Part shown: in pieces, positions 1 through 11,212 of the stretch
Position numbering within the stretch: position 1 is the stretch's first letter
Layout: each line of letters opens with the position of its first letter
Source: Ixodes scapularis
Lineage: Eukaryota; Arthropoda; Arachnida; Ixodida; Ixodidae
DNA: 64,000 nucleotides
Assembly (NCBI RefSeq): GCF_016920785.2
Contig: NW_024609857.1
Coordinates: forward strand, 5,332,373 to 5,396,372
Direction: 5' to 3'
Position numbers and translations under genes: made by a program
The notes under the pieces: model-generated
What the model was told of the DNA's origin: nothing
The model's input: only the letters and a program-made list of their open reading frames with translations
The model's database searches: none

Positions 1-740
1 TTGTGATACTTCACAAGAGCATGCCAAAGCTTTGATAAGTGTCCCTAAAGTGCGACTATCTTATATTTCGCATATAACCGTGTGAAGGTCCTTCGCAAGC
101 GAACCTGTGCGACTCCGCGGTACAGATTCGGCGTTGCAGCCTCCCGCGGTGCGGAACCCTTCCGAATGTCTCGGAGTTGAGCGAAGGTGGCTGCTATCGT
201 AGGCAGTTTCTCGGATGTGCGCTTCTAGCGGTCGTGCACCAGTCTAAACAACTGTTCGTGTGGGACTGGTTCAGCTGGTCTGGCATTGTACGTACGCACC
301 TTCCGAACACGACATTTCACGTTTTAAACGCAAACAAGTCTATCGTCTTTTCTCCAGCTAGGCTTAAAGGCTTCAGTAGCTCGGCGTACAATACAAACAG
401 TATCGCCTCCATCAAACTGACACTGGCATTCTGGAGTGCGGCGTGTTTCAATGCGCGGAGATGCTCGAGACTATAAAAACACAATTACATAAACTAGAAA
501 CCACAAACCTTTGGAAGCTTGCGAGATAAAGCCCGCGCGCACATCAGCGTAAACACGTCCGTCCGCGTCAGTCCGCGTCGTCTCGGCCGTGCAATGGTGC
601 AATCGCATCTTTGGGCGTCATTTATTGCTAGCGCAACGACTTTTGTTCGTAATTAAAAGTATCGCGAACTATTTTAACCCTTATTGCAACCCGCGCAACT
701 GCCTATTACAGTGAATTTGTAATTAAAACAAAACAAAACT
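1..740. other. No gene recognised
   Basis: I see no coding region, RNA gene or bounded repeat here. The longest open stretch (about 100 codons at 177-476) has no recognisable motif and uses codons haphazardly. The final 100 bases are A/T-rich with short A runs. Confidence 0.5.
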
Positions 741-776
741 AAAAAAAAAGCTGCTGCCGCTAAAAAGAACAGCCAG

Positions 777-801
777 TGACGTCATAGTCACGTGGACCAA
801 T
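777..801. promoter_or_regulatory. Clustered CRE, E-box and CCAAT motifs
   Basis: Within 25 bases lie a perfect CRE palindrome TGACGTCA (777-784), an E-box CACGTG (789-794) and a CCAAT box (797-801). Such spacing is typical of promoters, including those of LTRs. A gypsy integrase remnant on the minus strand begins about 180 bases to the right, so this may be part of a decayed LTR. No transcript start or gene can be assigned. Confidence 0.3.
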
Positions 802-984
802 AGGAGTCGACATAGTTTTGTTTTGTTTGTTTTTGTTTTTTTGTTGGCTCCGCCCCCTTGTACTGGGTAGGATTTCAAAATACGCCCCCCGGTCCGAGGT
901 CGACTGACCCCCCCCAGTACCCTTCCCTCCTCCTCCTCAAGAGCTGCGCTCTGATTCGGCGTTACAGGGAGTTGTAAACGGCTT

Positions 985-1600
985 TCATTTTTTAATACGG
1001 TTCCTCGGATCCACGATGGCTTTCCAGCAAAGTTTTTTTATGTACTCTTCTCGGTTAGACAAATTATTTATTGAGGACGTAGTTGTATCCGACGTCCCTT
1101 CATTCCTCCCCCTAGCTTGCAGATGTAGTAGAGTGATCGCGGTTGACAACTCACGACCAAACATTAGTATAGCCGGAGTCTTTCTTGTCGTGATTTTAAT
1201 TTTTCTGTGCCGTTTCAGAAGAAATCGAGCAAGTGGGCACGATAAACTTCCTGTCTTGTCTTCAGGCAACGCCTGCTTGGTTTCGTAAACCATCCTTTCC
1301 GCTTGAACATTGGTCGCCGGATGATAGGAAGCACTTGTGACGTGACGAATTTCGTTATTTTTTAAGAAGTGTTCGATCGCATCTGACACTAATGATGTAC
1401 CATTGTCGCTAACAGCCTTGCGTGGCACGCCGAACGTTCCGAACAAGTTCCGGAGTTCCTGAATCAGTGAGCTTAAGTTGATAGTTTTCATTTGACAAAT
1501 TTCCAGCCATTTCCAGCCAGCTTCGACTGCTATCAGCAACATTTTACCTTCAATGGGGCCAGCGAAGTCAATGTGCAGTGTATCCGATTGTCTCGATGGT
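985..1600 (-). pseudogene. Ty3/gypsy integrase remnant (copy A)
   Basis: Read on the minus strand, this encodes the catalytic core of a gypsy integrase. It has an IDFAGP motif near 1570 (first Asp), a VSDNG motif near 1400 (second Asp), and a YHPATN...AERM stretch with the catalytic Glu near 1310. The frame stays open for about 185 codons, but the protease, RT and RNase H are absent and no LTR pair is visible, so it is a truncated relic. A closely related copy lies at 40446-41619. Comparing the two shows copy A is the empty site for a MITE carried by copy B. Confidence 0.75.
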
Positions 1601-2147
1601 CGTTGCCATAGAAGGCAAAATGTTTCTGATAGCAGCCAACGCCTTCAGCAAACTAGCTTCTACTGATTACCGAAATAAAAATGGAACTGAAAGTTGCGAA
1701 ACTACTTCGAAAAGTAGTTAAACTACAGTAACTTGAGTAAAGTAGTCGAAGTACGAACAAGTCTGATTAAAACGCTCTACCGTTTTGAAGTTGCAGCTAC
1801 GCAAATGTGCCATGTTAAAAAAAAAAAGAAGAAGAAATCGTTATGTCCACGCAGGGATTTTTATTAAATCGCCTTATTGCTTTTACGGTTCTGATTTTGA
1901 AGGTGTGTGTGATGAGCGAGAGAATTCATAACTTGGCGCCTAGAAACACGAAAATATTGAGGTGTAAATTTTTAGAAGTCTCAGGAAGAAGATGTAATGA
2001 GTACGCTACTCGAAATGAGTAACGTAAGTACGCTACACATTACTGTCTTGAAAACACAATGAGCACGTTACTCCGTTACCAAAAAAGAAATTGTATGGCA
2101 AATTGCAAGGGGTTGCATATGTACAACGCTTTAGCATAACGTGAAAT
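1601..2147. other. No gene recognised
   Basis: AT-rich sequence between the integrase remnant and the tandem repeat. Nothing beyond short homopolymers and dinucleotide-like stretches was recognised. Confidence 0.4.
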
Positions 2148-2392
2148 TAGGTCACATGATGACAATTTCCCCGATAAATTTTGCGGGGAAACTTAACTTT
2201 CGTCGAGATAATGTGATGTCAATTTCCCCGATAAATCTAGCGTGGAAGCTGAACTTGTATATAGGTCACGTGACACAGTCGTGTGACGTAATTTTCCCAC
2301 TAAATTTTGCGGGGAAACTGAATATAGATTGAGCTCACGGGACGTCAATTTTCCCGCTAAATCTGGCGGAGAAACTGAGTTTGTGTGGCACG
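2148..2392. repeat. Four-copy degenerate tandem repeat with hairpin core
   Basis: Four diverged units of roughly 60 bases follow each other. Each contains a core in which TTTCCCCG or a variant is followed a few bases later by its complement CGGGGAAA or a variant, so each unit can fold into a short stem-loop. Units are joined by spacers containing GTCAC(A/G)TGA-like or GTGATGTCA-like motifs. Open frames through it are by-products of the repeat, not genes. Confidence 0.6.
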
Positions 2393-3710
2393 GAAAGTGG
2401 CCCCACGAAATCCAGGGAAACTCGGTTTACTTATGGTAATAATTTAGGCCGGAGGCGACTTCGCCAAAACGTGTGGAGTCAGTCCACAGGCCAGTTTCGG
2501 CACTCTGACTTTCATGGATGTCACATAGCCGTGGATTGCTTGCGGATGGAGAGAGAGGCCCCGATGATTAGGCGGACACGCCTCAGTGATTCATGCGCCG
2601 GAATTTGTTGGCCTTCAGATTGCTGACGTTTGTCGGGGAAGTACACCGGTGAGGCTTGCGTGAAAACAGCAAAGTTAAGGTGGGCCCATTGCCGGAGCTA
2701 GTCGATCAATGATTCAGCGATTCGGAATGGATGCATGAGGTTGTTTCAGCAATAAAAATTGAAGATTTCTTTGCAGCTACGTTAAGTAGTAATTTGCAAA
2801 ATAAGAAGAACCCGGTCGGCGCTGCGACGGTCAACGTAAGTGTACGGCTATTTGCCATCGCGTAGGAGATTGCGATAAAGGAAAACCGATAGAACTACCT
2901 TTTGGACAATTTCCAGCCACACCGGGCTGCGGAAATGAGCCTTAAACAAAATGTTCTAGATGATAAAATCAAGTCAATGTCACCACTGATATCAGCGTTA
3001 AGATACATTAACTTACAAAAAGTTACAAGCAGAAACAGGCGATTATCACGAGAAAACTTGCACCCTCCTTGCGAGCGAAGCCCATGTTGATCGACGTAAC
3101 CGCTGTAAGTTTGGTGCGAGCTCTATTCACGAAATATTTCGCGCACTCTCGCGAGGATGCCGTCGGAGAAAGATCTTTTCGGTTTACAGACGCAACCCAC
3201 TGCCGCCAGAGGTTTCGGTCATTTGGAAAGTGATGGAGCTTGGAGACATCGCAGCCGCAGTCGCAAAGGAAGACATCTGTAACAACACTCGCTGTTACAG
3301 ATGTCTTCCGGTAATATTCTGCCCTTTCGGTTAGTAATCGTGCAGCCTATAATCAAACAATGATGTCCCGATGACCACGGGTCTTCATCATTGATTCAAC
3401 TAGCTGTAAAAATATCTGGATGTTAAATAAAATAGAGGAAACCGCGAAGAAAACAACCGAACTTGGAAGAACAGATGCGCCCAAAGCGTTCATCCGGGTC
3501 TTTCGCTCCTTCCTAACCGCTCAGTGGAAACAGGAAAAATCCCGCTGCCCTTTCTCCTTTTCTCTCCCTCAGGCTCCATGTCGATGCCTGTCTTCGAATT
3601 CTTCCTTTATCAGCTACAACATGGCAGCCATTAGCATGTATGGACGATGTACACTTAGGTGATTAATTTCGGAAAGGGTCTATTCTCGGCGGCGAATCAG
3701 TTCGCGGCCC
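2393..3710. other. No gene recognised
   Basis: Unique-looking sequence with only short, motif-free open frames. There is a short inverted repeat near 3265-3310, where ACATCTGTAACA and TGTTACAGATGT face each other. No host exon or mobile-element terminus was recognised. Confidence 0.4.
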
Positions 3711-4096
3711 TCCGCGCACAGGGGCGGATCCAGACCTCCATTTTGGGGGGGGCGGTTCCTCGGCGTAAAACGGGGGGGGGGGGGGGGGGGGGGGGGGGCA
3801 GGGAGTGTTTATATTTTTTGTGGAGTCATCGTTTTTACTAAACTCCGATAACATAATATAGATCTTGAGAGCTTTTGTATCGGTTTACCTGTAGGGGATG
3901 AACTCTTTGAACTTTCTGTGGCTATGCACACCAAGGCACACGCTCCCGTACTTTTGACTGCATAGCCTCAGAAAGCTGGGCATCTGGCCAACGCAATGTC
4001 TCTGCTCGCGCGGAAAATCACGTGCAATTGCAAGCCTACCAAAGCTATATTCACGTGCACGCCATACGTGCCTGCTCGTATGGGGCACCAGTCAGG

Positions 4097-4371
4097 GGGT
4101 CCATATCACAAGAGCGAATGACATTTTAGCGAACGGCGACATTTGAGCGAATGGTCGTTTTAGCGAATAACGGGGGCGCGCGTTAACCCATCCGTCGCGC
4201 TGCGCTTTACGCCGCTTCGCGGCGACAGTCTTCGGCAACTCATTACAAAAATGTGAACCCATTTGGCCCACCCGAAAACGCCGCTTCGCGGCGTCCGACT
4301 ATTCGCTAAAGTGTCGTTCGATGAAACGTGGGCGTTCGCTAAAACGTCATTCGATCAAGTGAGTGCCTCCC
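4097..4371 (+). mobile_element. 275-bp Mutator-like MITE, copy 1
   Basis: This element begins GGGTCC and ends CTCCC, with imperfect terminal inverted repeats of about 40 bases that share the core CGAATGAC(A/G)TTTTAGCGAACG. Inside are two CGCCGCTTCGCGGCG-type palindromes. It has exactly the length (275) of the copies at 5215-5489 and 6878-7152. Its 9-base flanks do not match each other, unlike those of the other two copies, so one flank was probably lost or rearranged. There is no coding capacity. Confidence 0.8.
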
Positions 4372-4446
4372 GAAATCTACGGTCGGCCTTCAAATTTGCG
4401 GTAAAAAAAAATTTACAGCGCGCCGTTATTTTTACGGTGCAATTTA

Positions 4447-5552
4447 AACGGCGAGAAAGGTGGTAGTATTCAGGTTCATAACATCATTGTATAGTGATGT
4501 TATGAACTCAATGATGTTATGAACCTCGACTGAACCAAGCACGTTTTGAAGGCTTTCAGCAAGTTGGCCGAACATGTATTGTTTGTACAAGAAATGCCGA
4601 CCTTGAAATTCATAAATGGTTTTTTGAACTGTTGATACCGGCATAAGAAGCGTTCCGTTGAACTTCAGGTACAAAAAAAACAAGGTCGTATTTTACGGCC
4701 TTCCTTTTTTCTCCTGCAGACAGAGACATTAACACGTCGTAGTTATCATTAGGGGATTGCATCACGTTAACAGCACCGTCTTCATTAGAATCCGCACTAG
4801 TCGACCGAGTCGAAGAGTCCTCAACCTGAAGCGGGCCTGCAGGCGATGCGCCGTCGCCCAAGAAACCCGTCACTCGTAAATGCGCCCAGTTCAAATGTGC
4901 CGTGATCGAACTATGATTTCACACCTTCTGACAGTTGGAGCACGAACACGAAAACAGAATACTGTCGGTGATGTGGCCTTTTAGATGTTTTAGCAAAGCC
5001 TCCCTTGTGTGGCACTCCTCTAGGCATGGTGGCAAAGTGCACTGAAAGCTTTCCAAACTCGTCGAAACAAACCAAACTTCCCTTAGGCGTACCAATGCCT
5101 ATGTCTTCTCAAAATATGACACCTGAGAGCATCATACGTAACAAACTGGCGACAGCATCCTTCGTCCACACACTGAAGAATTCGAGAGCTGAAAACGTGC
5201 TCATCGAATTGCACGGGAGGCACTCACTTGATCGAATGACGTTTTAGCGAACGCCCACGTTTCATCGAACGACACTTTAGCGAATAGTCCGACGCCGCGA
5301 AGCGGCGTTTTCGGGTGGGCCAAGTGAGTTCATATTTTTGTAATAAGTTGCCGCAGACTGTCGCCGCGAAGCGGCGTAAAGCGCAGCGCGACGGATGGGT
5401 TAACGCGCGCCCCCGTTATTCGCTAAAACGACCATTCGCTCAAATGTCGCCGTTCGCTAAAATGTCATTCGCTCTTGTGATATGGACCCGAATTGCACAA
5501 CCATCAAGCGTGCTTGAACAGAAACTACAAATTCTGCAAGTAAACATCTTTT
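4447..5552 (-). pseudogene. Broken multi-zinc-finger gene remnant, split by a MITE
   Basis: Minus-strand frames here contain several C2H2-like segments. One is CxxC...H near 5540. One has C-V-D-E-G-C followed by YDALRCHILRRH near 5150. One has two close cysteine pairs followed by LLKHLKGH near 4990-5030, and one has SSITAHLNWAH near 4890. Farther down is the segment LPxSTVQxxxxEFQ near 4640, which I recall from repetitive zinc-finger proteins but cannot name. Frame changes and stops interrupt the reading, so it is not functional. The MITE at 5215-5489 is inserted within it with a perfect 9-bp duplication. It lies wholly inside the hAT-like element, so it could be a captured gene fragment or an older local sequence. 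Confidence 0.5.
5215..5489 (-). mobile_element. 275-bp Mutator-like MITE, copy 2
   Basis: This is the same family as 4097-4371, in reverse orientation and of identical length. It is flanked by the perfect 9-bp direct repeat GAATTGCAC (5206-5214 and 5490-5498). A 9-bp duplication with long inverted termini fits Mutator-like (MULE) elements. It interrupts the zinc-finger remnant. Confidence 0.85.
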
Positions 5553-6877
5553 AGAGTGTTGTATTTATGCCACCATTACACTATCCTTGCCAATCAAGCA
5601 GCAGATTGATAGTGAAATACCTGCCTCGAGTATCCAGTTGCCTTCCGCTCCAAATTTTCAGGTGCACAAAAATCCGGGAATGCCACAAACGAACGAGGAC
5701 AAAATGGCGCGGAGACGGGTGGGAAGGCGGGAAAATGAACTGAACGTCAGCTTTTTCCACTTCTTTCCGCGTTGTCCCAACCAACATTCCTTTCTTTTGT
5801 TTATGCTTCTAGCTAGTCGCATTGTTGCTCTACTGTTTGCTCTTAGTTCTCTTTTTTTTTCCTTTTTCAGTTAAGGCAGTTACGCTCTGCGTTGGCGCGG
5901 CTGGCGCGGACAAAGAAAGGAGGTGAAGGGGCGAGAGGAGACTCTCTGGGTTCCCGCAGCTTCCGAAAGGTCAAGCGTGGTGACCAATTAGCGAAGCCCG
6001 TCTTTTCTTTCTGTTTTCTTGCTCCATGAAGTTTTGCGTTTCCCTCTCGGTTTGTTTGCTCGTTTACGGTGCATTTCAGATAATTCCTCTTCACGACGTA
6101 CTTGTAGTTTTTATTAGCGTATGGCGCCGTAAATTTGACGGTTACTTTTTACAGTGTATGCTTTCGAAGCTAAGCGCTTGTGAGCCCGAGCATGCTGGGC
6201 GACGATAAAAGCTGCGCACAATGCCTGGTTACTACTGATATGTCAAAAAACACCTCGACCGCACGAACACTCGTGTGGGGGAAGCTCCAAAACTAATAGA
6301 TTGCGTTTGTCCAAAGTGAAGTAGGGTAAGATGGGCCAAATGAGACGCGGGGCAAAATGCGACAGTTGGAGTGAAGGCACCCAACGAAAGTTTTTGTTTA
6401 GTGCCAGCTATCACCTAGACACAAGTCTCAAGCTTCACTGAGACGTGCCTTAGCCTGTTCACTTTGCGTGAGCCATAAATGACTGCCTTTGGCAAGTCCT
6501 TTCCGGAGAAAAAGAAATGCCGATTTGAGATTGCCGAGTTTACCGCCCGTCAAAGGGGTGCATAATTCCGCGCGAGATATCGCTTCGAGAAGTACGCCCC
6601 GGTTGGCACAGACTTTCTACCAAGGTATAATTTAATTTCATTCCTAAGTTTTATTAGCTTCATGCAGACCAAATTTGAGTGTTCAGCGTGCTTTTTTTTA
6701 CGGAAATAATTATTCACGTAACGGGATACGCGCGAGACAAAACGCGACAATGTGGCATTGTATGACGCGTGTGTCAATAATGTACCAGTTTCCTGGTTGT
6801 TCCTGAGTCATATTTTCCTCTCGGTGTCTAGGAGGATCAAAACGTACAAAAGAAAGACAACAGGGGCTTCATGGCGC
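5553..6877. other. hAT interior without a recognised gene
   Basis: Only short open frames without motifs are present. Pyrimidine-rich sequence lies near 5830-5870. A purine-rich stretch near 6310-6360 has the GGGTAAGATGGGCC / GGGGCAAAATG pattern, of unknown origin. I found no hAT transposase motif. Confidence 0.4.
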
Positions 6878-7152
6878 GGGTCCATATCACGAGAGCGAAT
6901 GACATTTTAGCGAACGGCGACATTTGAGCGAATGGTCGTTTTAGCGAATAACGGGGGCGCGCGTTAACCCATCCGTCGCGCTGCGCTTTACGCCGCTTCG
7001 CGGCGACAGTCTGCGGCAACTAATTACAAAAATACGAACTCACTTGGCCCACCCGAAAACGCCGCTTCGCGGCGTCCGACTATTCGCTAAAGTGTCGTTC
7101 GATGAAACGTGGGCGTTCGCTAAAACGTCATTCGATCAAGTGAGTGCCTCCC
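6878..7152 (+). mobile_element. 275-bp Mutator-like MITE, copy 3
   Basis: Third full-length copy, flanked by the perfect 9-bp repeat TCATGGCGC (6869-6877 and 7153-7161). Together with copy 2 this fixes the element boundaries at GGG...CCC and the duplication length at 9. It is nearly identical to copies 1 and 2 apart from scattered substitutions. Confidence 0.87.
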
Positions 7153-7393
7153 TCATGGCGCATAAGTAACACTACGAATGCTCTTGAAAGTGAAGCAACA
7201 GCGTCACTCCCTTCGCGTTGCCGCCACACTTTTTGGCGCACCAACGGATGTGCTTCAAAAGCGAGCAAAAAGACAAAAAATGAAAAAAGCAAAGGGTCTA
7301 CAAAAAAAAAAAAAAAAAAATGGCGAGGCGTTTGGGGGGGGGGCGATCGCCCCCACCGCCCCCCCCCCCCTTGGATCCGCCACTGTCCGCGCA

Positions 7394-9961
7394 TGGCGTG
7401 CGGTTAAGACCCAAGAGTGCGGGCCGATTCGCCGATTGCAAAGGAATTTCCATGGTGGCCGTGTAAGTGGGGTATTCTCAAGACGGTGAATTCCGACAAG
7501 CTTCTGAAATTTAACTACTTATAATAGTCAATAAAATTGTTAGACGACGGGTAATAAGCTTTATGAAACTTCTACGTAACAGTGCACCGTTGTCGCAGTT
7601 TATTGCGATTTATACGAAATACTATTACTCGGTATTATAATATTATTTATTGTCAAGTAATAATACTGATATAAAAATTAAGGCGAAGGAGAGTGATTGC
7701 GCAAGCGAGAAATAAAGAAGAAAACCCCGGTAACTTTTTTGCAGTCAGTCACACTTACATTAACTGTTTTAATGAGTTGTACAACTCGGCTATCAAGCCG
7801 CTCGTGACATTTGGTAGCGCCGGTACAACGTCAGTGTGCTGTACATCAAACTAAAGTTTTGGGGTGTCGTATATGTGACAAGGGGTGTAACGACTACACC
7901 CCCTTTTTTTTAGAGTGTAAGTAGGTTGTTTCTGAAAGTTAACAGTGACGCGCGCGATGCGGAAGAGCGCGATGCAGCTAATGCCTTGATTTGTGTTTAC
8001 TAACAAGCACTGACAATAGCATACATCAATATCAGTGAAATGCCCCATTGCCAGATCGGCTGGTATTGTTTTTGTTTTTTTTTAATTTCTCAAAAATGGA
8101 TCGTCATTGCATGCGCCTATAAACACAGCGCTTCCAAAAGTGCTGTATACATCTGGCATTGTCCTTCGACATTGCGACTGATGTATCAAGGCTGACAATG
8201 CAAAGTTAATAAAACATTGAAAATTTGTCAGCGTCGGTCACAAAAAAATTGCAGTGAACAGTACATTTCCGCGGAAATATGCGCATGTATGTTCATGGCC
8301 TTGCTACTCCACACGGGACAAAGAATCGCAGCTGCTCTAACTATGCACGATATTTGTGAATTCTCAACTAAAGAGTGGCGGACAGCGCGGTCCCTGCATA
8401 TATGGAGATGACTTGCCATGAACGAAAGGGAGTTTCTCACTGCAAAGCTAAGGAAATCTGCCATCATCCCAATCACCACAGCTACAATCGTCTGACCCTC
8501 CGTGAGGCTTAGTTTATTTTTTCGTGGTGGTAAAAGTTCTGTTTGATTCTTTCGGCTGGCAGCCGGTATTGGCGACTCCAGCGGAGTGAATGGACACCAC
8601 CGAGAGGCTGGAACAGAAAGTTGTAGCGGCAAGTTCGCTCGCTAGCCTTCTTGAGCGATGCAGATATTCACGGCGTTTGCACTCTACAATTTCTCTAACT
8701 TTAGCATGGACTATTGTTAGCCGCGCATGCTAAAGCGCGAGCTAGTTGCTTTGGAGGAAGCCTCGGCGGCTGCACGAGCGCTTGTGCAGCGAGTGCTCCA
8801 GCCAAGGCAGTCAAGCCTAGCCGCTCGCGCTTGCACAGACTTCGAAGTTAGTCCATACCAAGGTAGGAAGGGAACCCTCGCAAAAAAATGTGATGTTTTT
8901 CTGTTGAAAGGCTGTTGAAAAAAGTCATCACAAGATCTAAAATGTCAATAACTTTTCAACTGCCCTTCTCTAGCCTTTCCGTTGACTTTCTTTTGAATAT
9001 TGGCCCATTTTGTAATAGAAATGTCAATAGAATTTTTGACTCCTCCAGGATGCTTTTTCTGTAGCTTTTCGATTGAAATGCTACAGCTTTTCAGCTGAAA
9101 AGCTACAGAGGATAAAAAAATATATTTACAGCTTAGCTATTCATTCAACAAAGCCGTGGAAGATTACTATGGCTTTTCACTCTCTTCAAAATTGGCTGCA
9201 ACAAAATAACGTAAAAAAACGCGATTTTTTTATTTTGTAAGTAAATGGTGTCCCTGTGGTATTTGAAGGCACAACTACATACATCCCACAACTGCACATT
9301 AGAAATGAACACAAACACCATGATGATGAAGCACTTAACCCCTGAATCAAAGTCCCATTGACTGCTCCAGAGCCTTATAAAGTCTACATATTGAAGGTAA
9401 TCATTTGGCCGGTGACCACCCCAGCACCTTATTAAGATTCCAAGTATTCCATCTTCTCCTCGGGAGTCTGTCAAAGGGAAAACAGTGTTTCGAAGTTTGT
9501 GGACGATGTCTCTCCCTAGAAGCCACTGGTACAACTAATAATAATTCGGTGCAGTTGCTAAAACAACATCCGTAAAAACGGCTCATATAAGACATATTAT
9601 CGCTTCTCCGCATAGCATCATTGAGGACGAAGCGAGTCAAGGTAGTTTCTCGACTTTCAAATGGTAATTTGGCTTTTCTTTACTAGTTGACTTTTAATAT
9701 GGTCATTAAAGTCACTACATCACTTACAACGTCAGAACAGCAGGGCATGTCTTTCGAACGCCTGGACTCCAGCACTCACCTCATGCCTTCCGTCGTGCTT
9801 TTACTGCACGCGCGTGCTCGAGGTGCACGAACACCGAAGGTTTGTCAAGGGTATTAGGCTCGCGCTGGAGGCGGGCCAACTGAAGCTGCTCCCTACCGTT
9901 CTCACCTTGTCAGACTATTGGGACTGCCTTCGAAGTTAGTCCATGCTAAGGTGAGACGAAG
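7394..9961. other. Upstream flank of the kinase gene, no gene recognised
   Basis: AT-rich sequence. Minus-strand open frames at 9145-9640 (79 and 129 codons) overlap in different frames and match nothing I know. A short motif, CTTCGAAGTTAGTCCAT, occurs at about 8838 and 9930, suggesting an old dispersed repeat. Confidence 0.4.
9059..9108. repeat. Nested palindrome / inverted repeat
   Basis: CTGTAGCTTTTC (9059-9070) is repeated inverted at 9097-9108. Inside, 9085-9104 is a perfect 20-base palindrome built on AGCTTTTC / GAAAAGCT. It can form alternative hairpins. No element boundary was identified. Confidence 0.6.
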
Positions 9962-9969
9962 TATAAATA
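9962..9969 (+). promoter_or_regulatory. Possible TATA box of the MET-like gene
   Basis: TATAAATA lies 164 bases upstream of the proposed start codon at 10133. A start about 30 bases downstream would give a 5' leader of about 135 bases. This rests only on motif and position; an unspliced leader is assumed. Confidence 0.3.
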
Positions 9970-10132
9970 CGAAGCCGTGAAAGTAGGTTTAAAAACATGG
10001 AATGAAAATCGCTAATTGTTTCAAAAACACATATTTTTGAGTTTGATGAGTTCTAGCCATGCAGATTCAAGGCTGTTTTCGAGATACTTACTGGTCTACC
10101 CCAGGTCCAACCTGGGATTGGCCCTGACAGCC

Positions 10133-11212
10133 ATGGACGGAACACAGCGATGCACGACCTGGGTAGGGGTTTTGGTCCTCCTGGCGAGCGTTCACTCTGC
10201 CACCGATATCGTCGAGTTCCTGGTGGAGGACGGACCGCTGCAGAACGTCATTTACCTCAGCATCGACGGCGGCGTGGTCGTGGTGGGTGGCCGCAACGTC
10301 CTCTACAAGCTGTCCTCAGATCTTGATCTGGAGGCCAAGGAGTTCACAGGACCTCGTCCTGATAATCCCCAGTGCCTCCCGGACCCTTTGGAGTGCCCTC
10401 AGGGCAGAACTTTAACGGACAATGACAACCAGGTACTCCTGCAGTTTGGTCCTGCATATCCCCTTGTGCTCACTTGTGGGACCATCTGGCAGGGCATCTG
10501 CTCGTTCCATCATGTACGGAGAAACCTAACCCCTTCGAGAGCAATGGATAAAAAATCGCACGTCAACTACGTTGCCTCTCGTGTCAGCACGGTGGCATTC
10601 TTCCTGGGGGCCACCTTGTTCGCCGCATCTACCTACGACGGCCGCCCGCTCGACTACCACCCATTCTCGGTGTCGGCACGCGACCTGAACTCGAACGGCT
10701 CCTTCAAGCTGCACTCGTCGGACGCTTCCTCGGCCTCCTTCGTCGATGTGGACCGGACGCTGAAGAAATCCTACAAGGTGCGCTACGTTTACGGAACGAG
10801 CCACAAAGACTTCGCCTACTTCGTCACGGTGCAGAACGCCGGCCTGGCTCTGGAACTGTTTGAGACACGAATTGTGCGTGTCTGCTGGGATGACCCTACC
10901 TTCCTGACGTACACCGAGCTGCCCGTCCGCTGTGGCAGGGGAAAGTCCAGGTTCCCGATCGCCCAGGCGGCGTCCGCCGGACCGCAGTCCCAAGGGGGCG
11001 ACCGACTGCTACTCGTGGCCTTCGGCAAGCCCTTCGGGGGCCGGATGCAGGAGAACGACGCCAGCGCCGGCTCGGCCGTCTGCTCTTTCAGGATGCAGGA
11101 CGTCGAGGAGGCCTTTCGCCAAGCCATCGACGACTGCAATGCCGCCAAGCCGACGTCCCAGGTGTCGCATCTTTTCCACGAGCCCGGCACACCCCAGGAC
11201 TGTACGCGCTAC
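10133..11212 (+). CDS. MET-like RTK exon: signal peptide and Sema domain
   Basis: The start ATG at 10133 sits in a good context (CAGCCATGG) and opens 360 codons. The first about 23 residues form a signal peptide with the hydrophobic stretch WVGVLVLLAS. The Sema beta-propeller follows, with plexin/MET-like landmarks: NDNQVLL near residue 103, an LTCGTIWQGICS cysteine pair near 119, and the VNYVASRVSTVAFF strand near 145. N-glycosylation sites such as N-G-S are present. The exon ends at 11212 in phase 0 before the strong donor GTAAGT. The frame is open upstream of this ATG for about 39 codons, but no better start is seen. No furin site of the kind that cleaves MET is obvious. Confidence 0.85.

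Larger units (their letters stand above)
3719..7385. mobile_element. 3.67 kb hAT-like DNA transposon with 8-bp TSD
   Basis: The left end starts CAGGGGCGGATCCA and the right end is the complement of CAGTGGCGGATCCA, giving 14-bp terminal inverted repeats with one mismatch. Both ends are flanked by the same 8 bases, TCCGCGCA (3711-3718 and 7386-7393). An 8-bp duplication with CAG...CTG termini is the hallmark of the hAT superfamily. G-rich (left) and C-rich (right) tracts adjoin the termini. I see no hAT transposase inside, so the element looks non-autonomous. Inside are three copies of a 275-bp MITE and a broken zinc-finger coding region on the minus strand. A composite formed by two independent insertions is possible but would need the matching duplication to be chance. 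Confidence 0.7.

Noticed and set aside
8228..8632. 134-codon minus-strand frame
   Set aside because: There is no motif, no splice context and a low-quality composition.
9145..9640. Two overlapping minus-strand frames of 79 and 129 codons
   Set aside because: They overlap in different frames and match no family I recognise. A decayed element is possible but cannot be supported.
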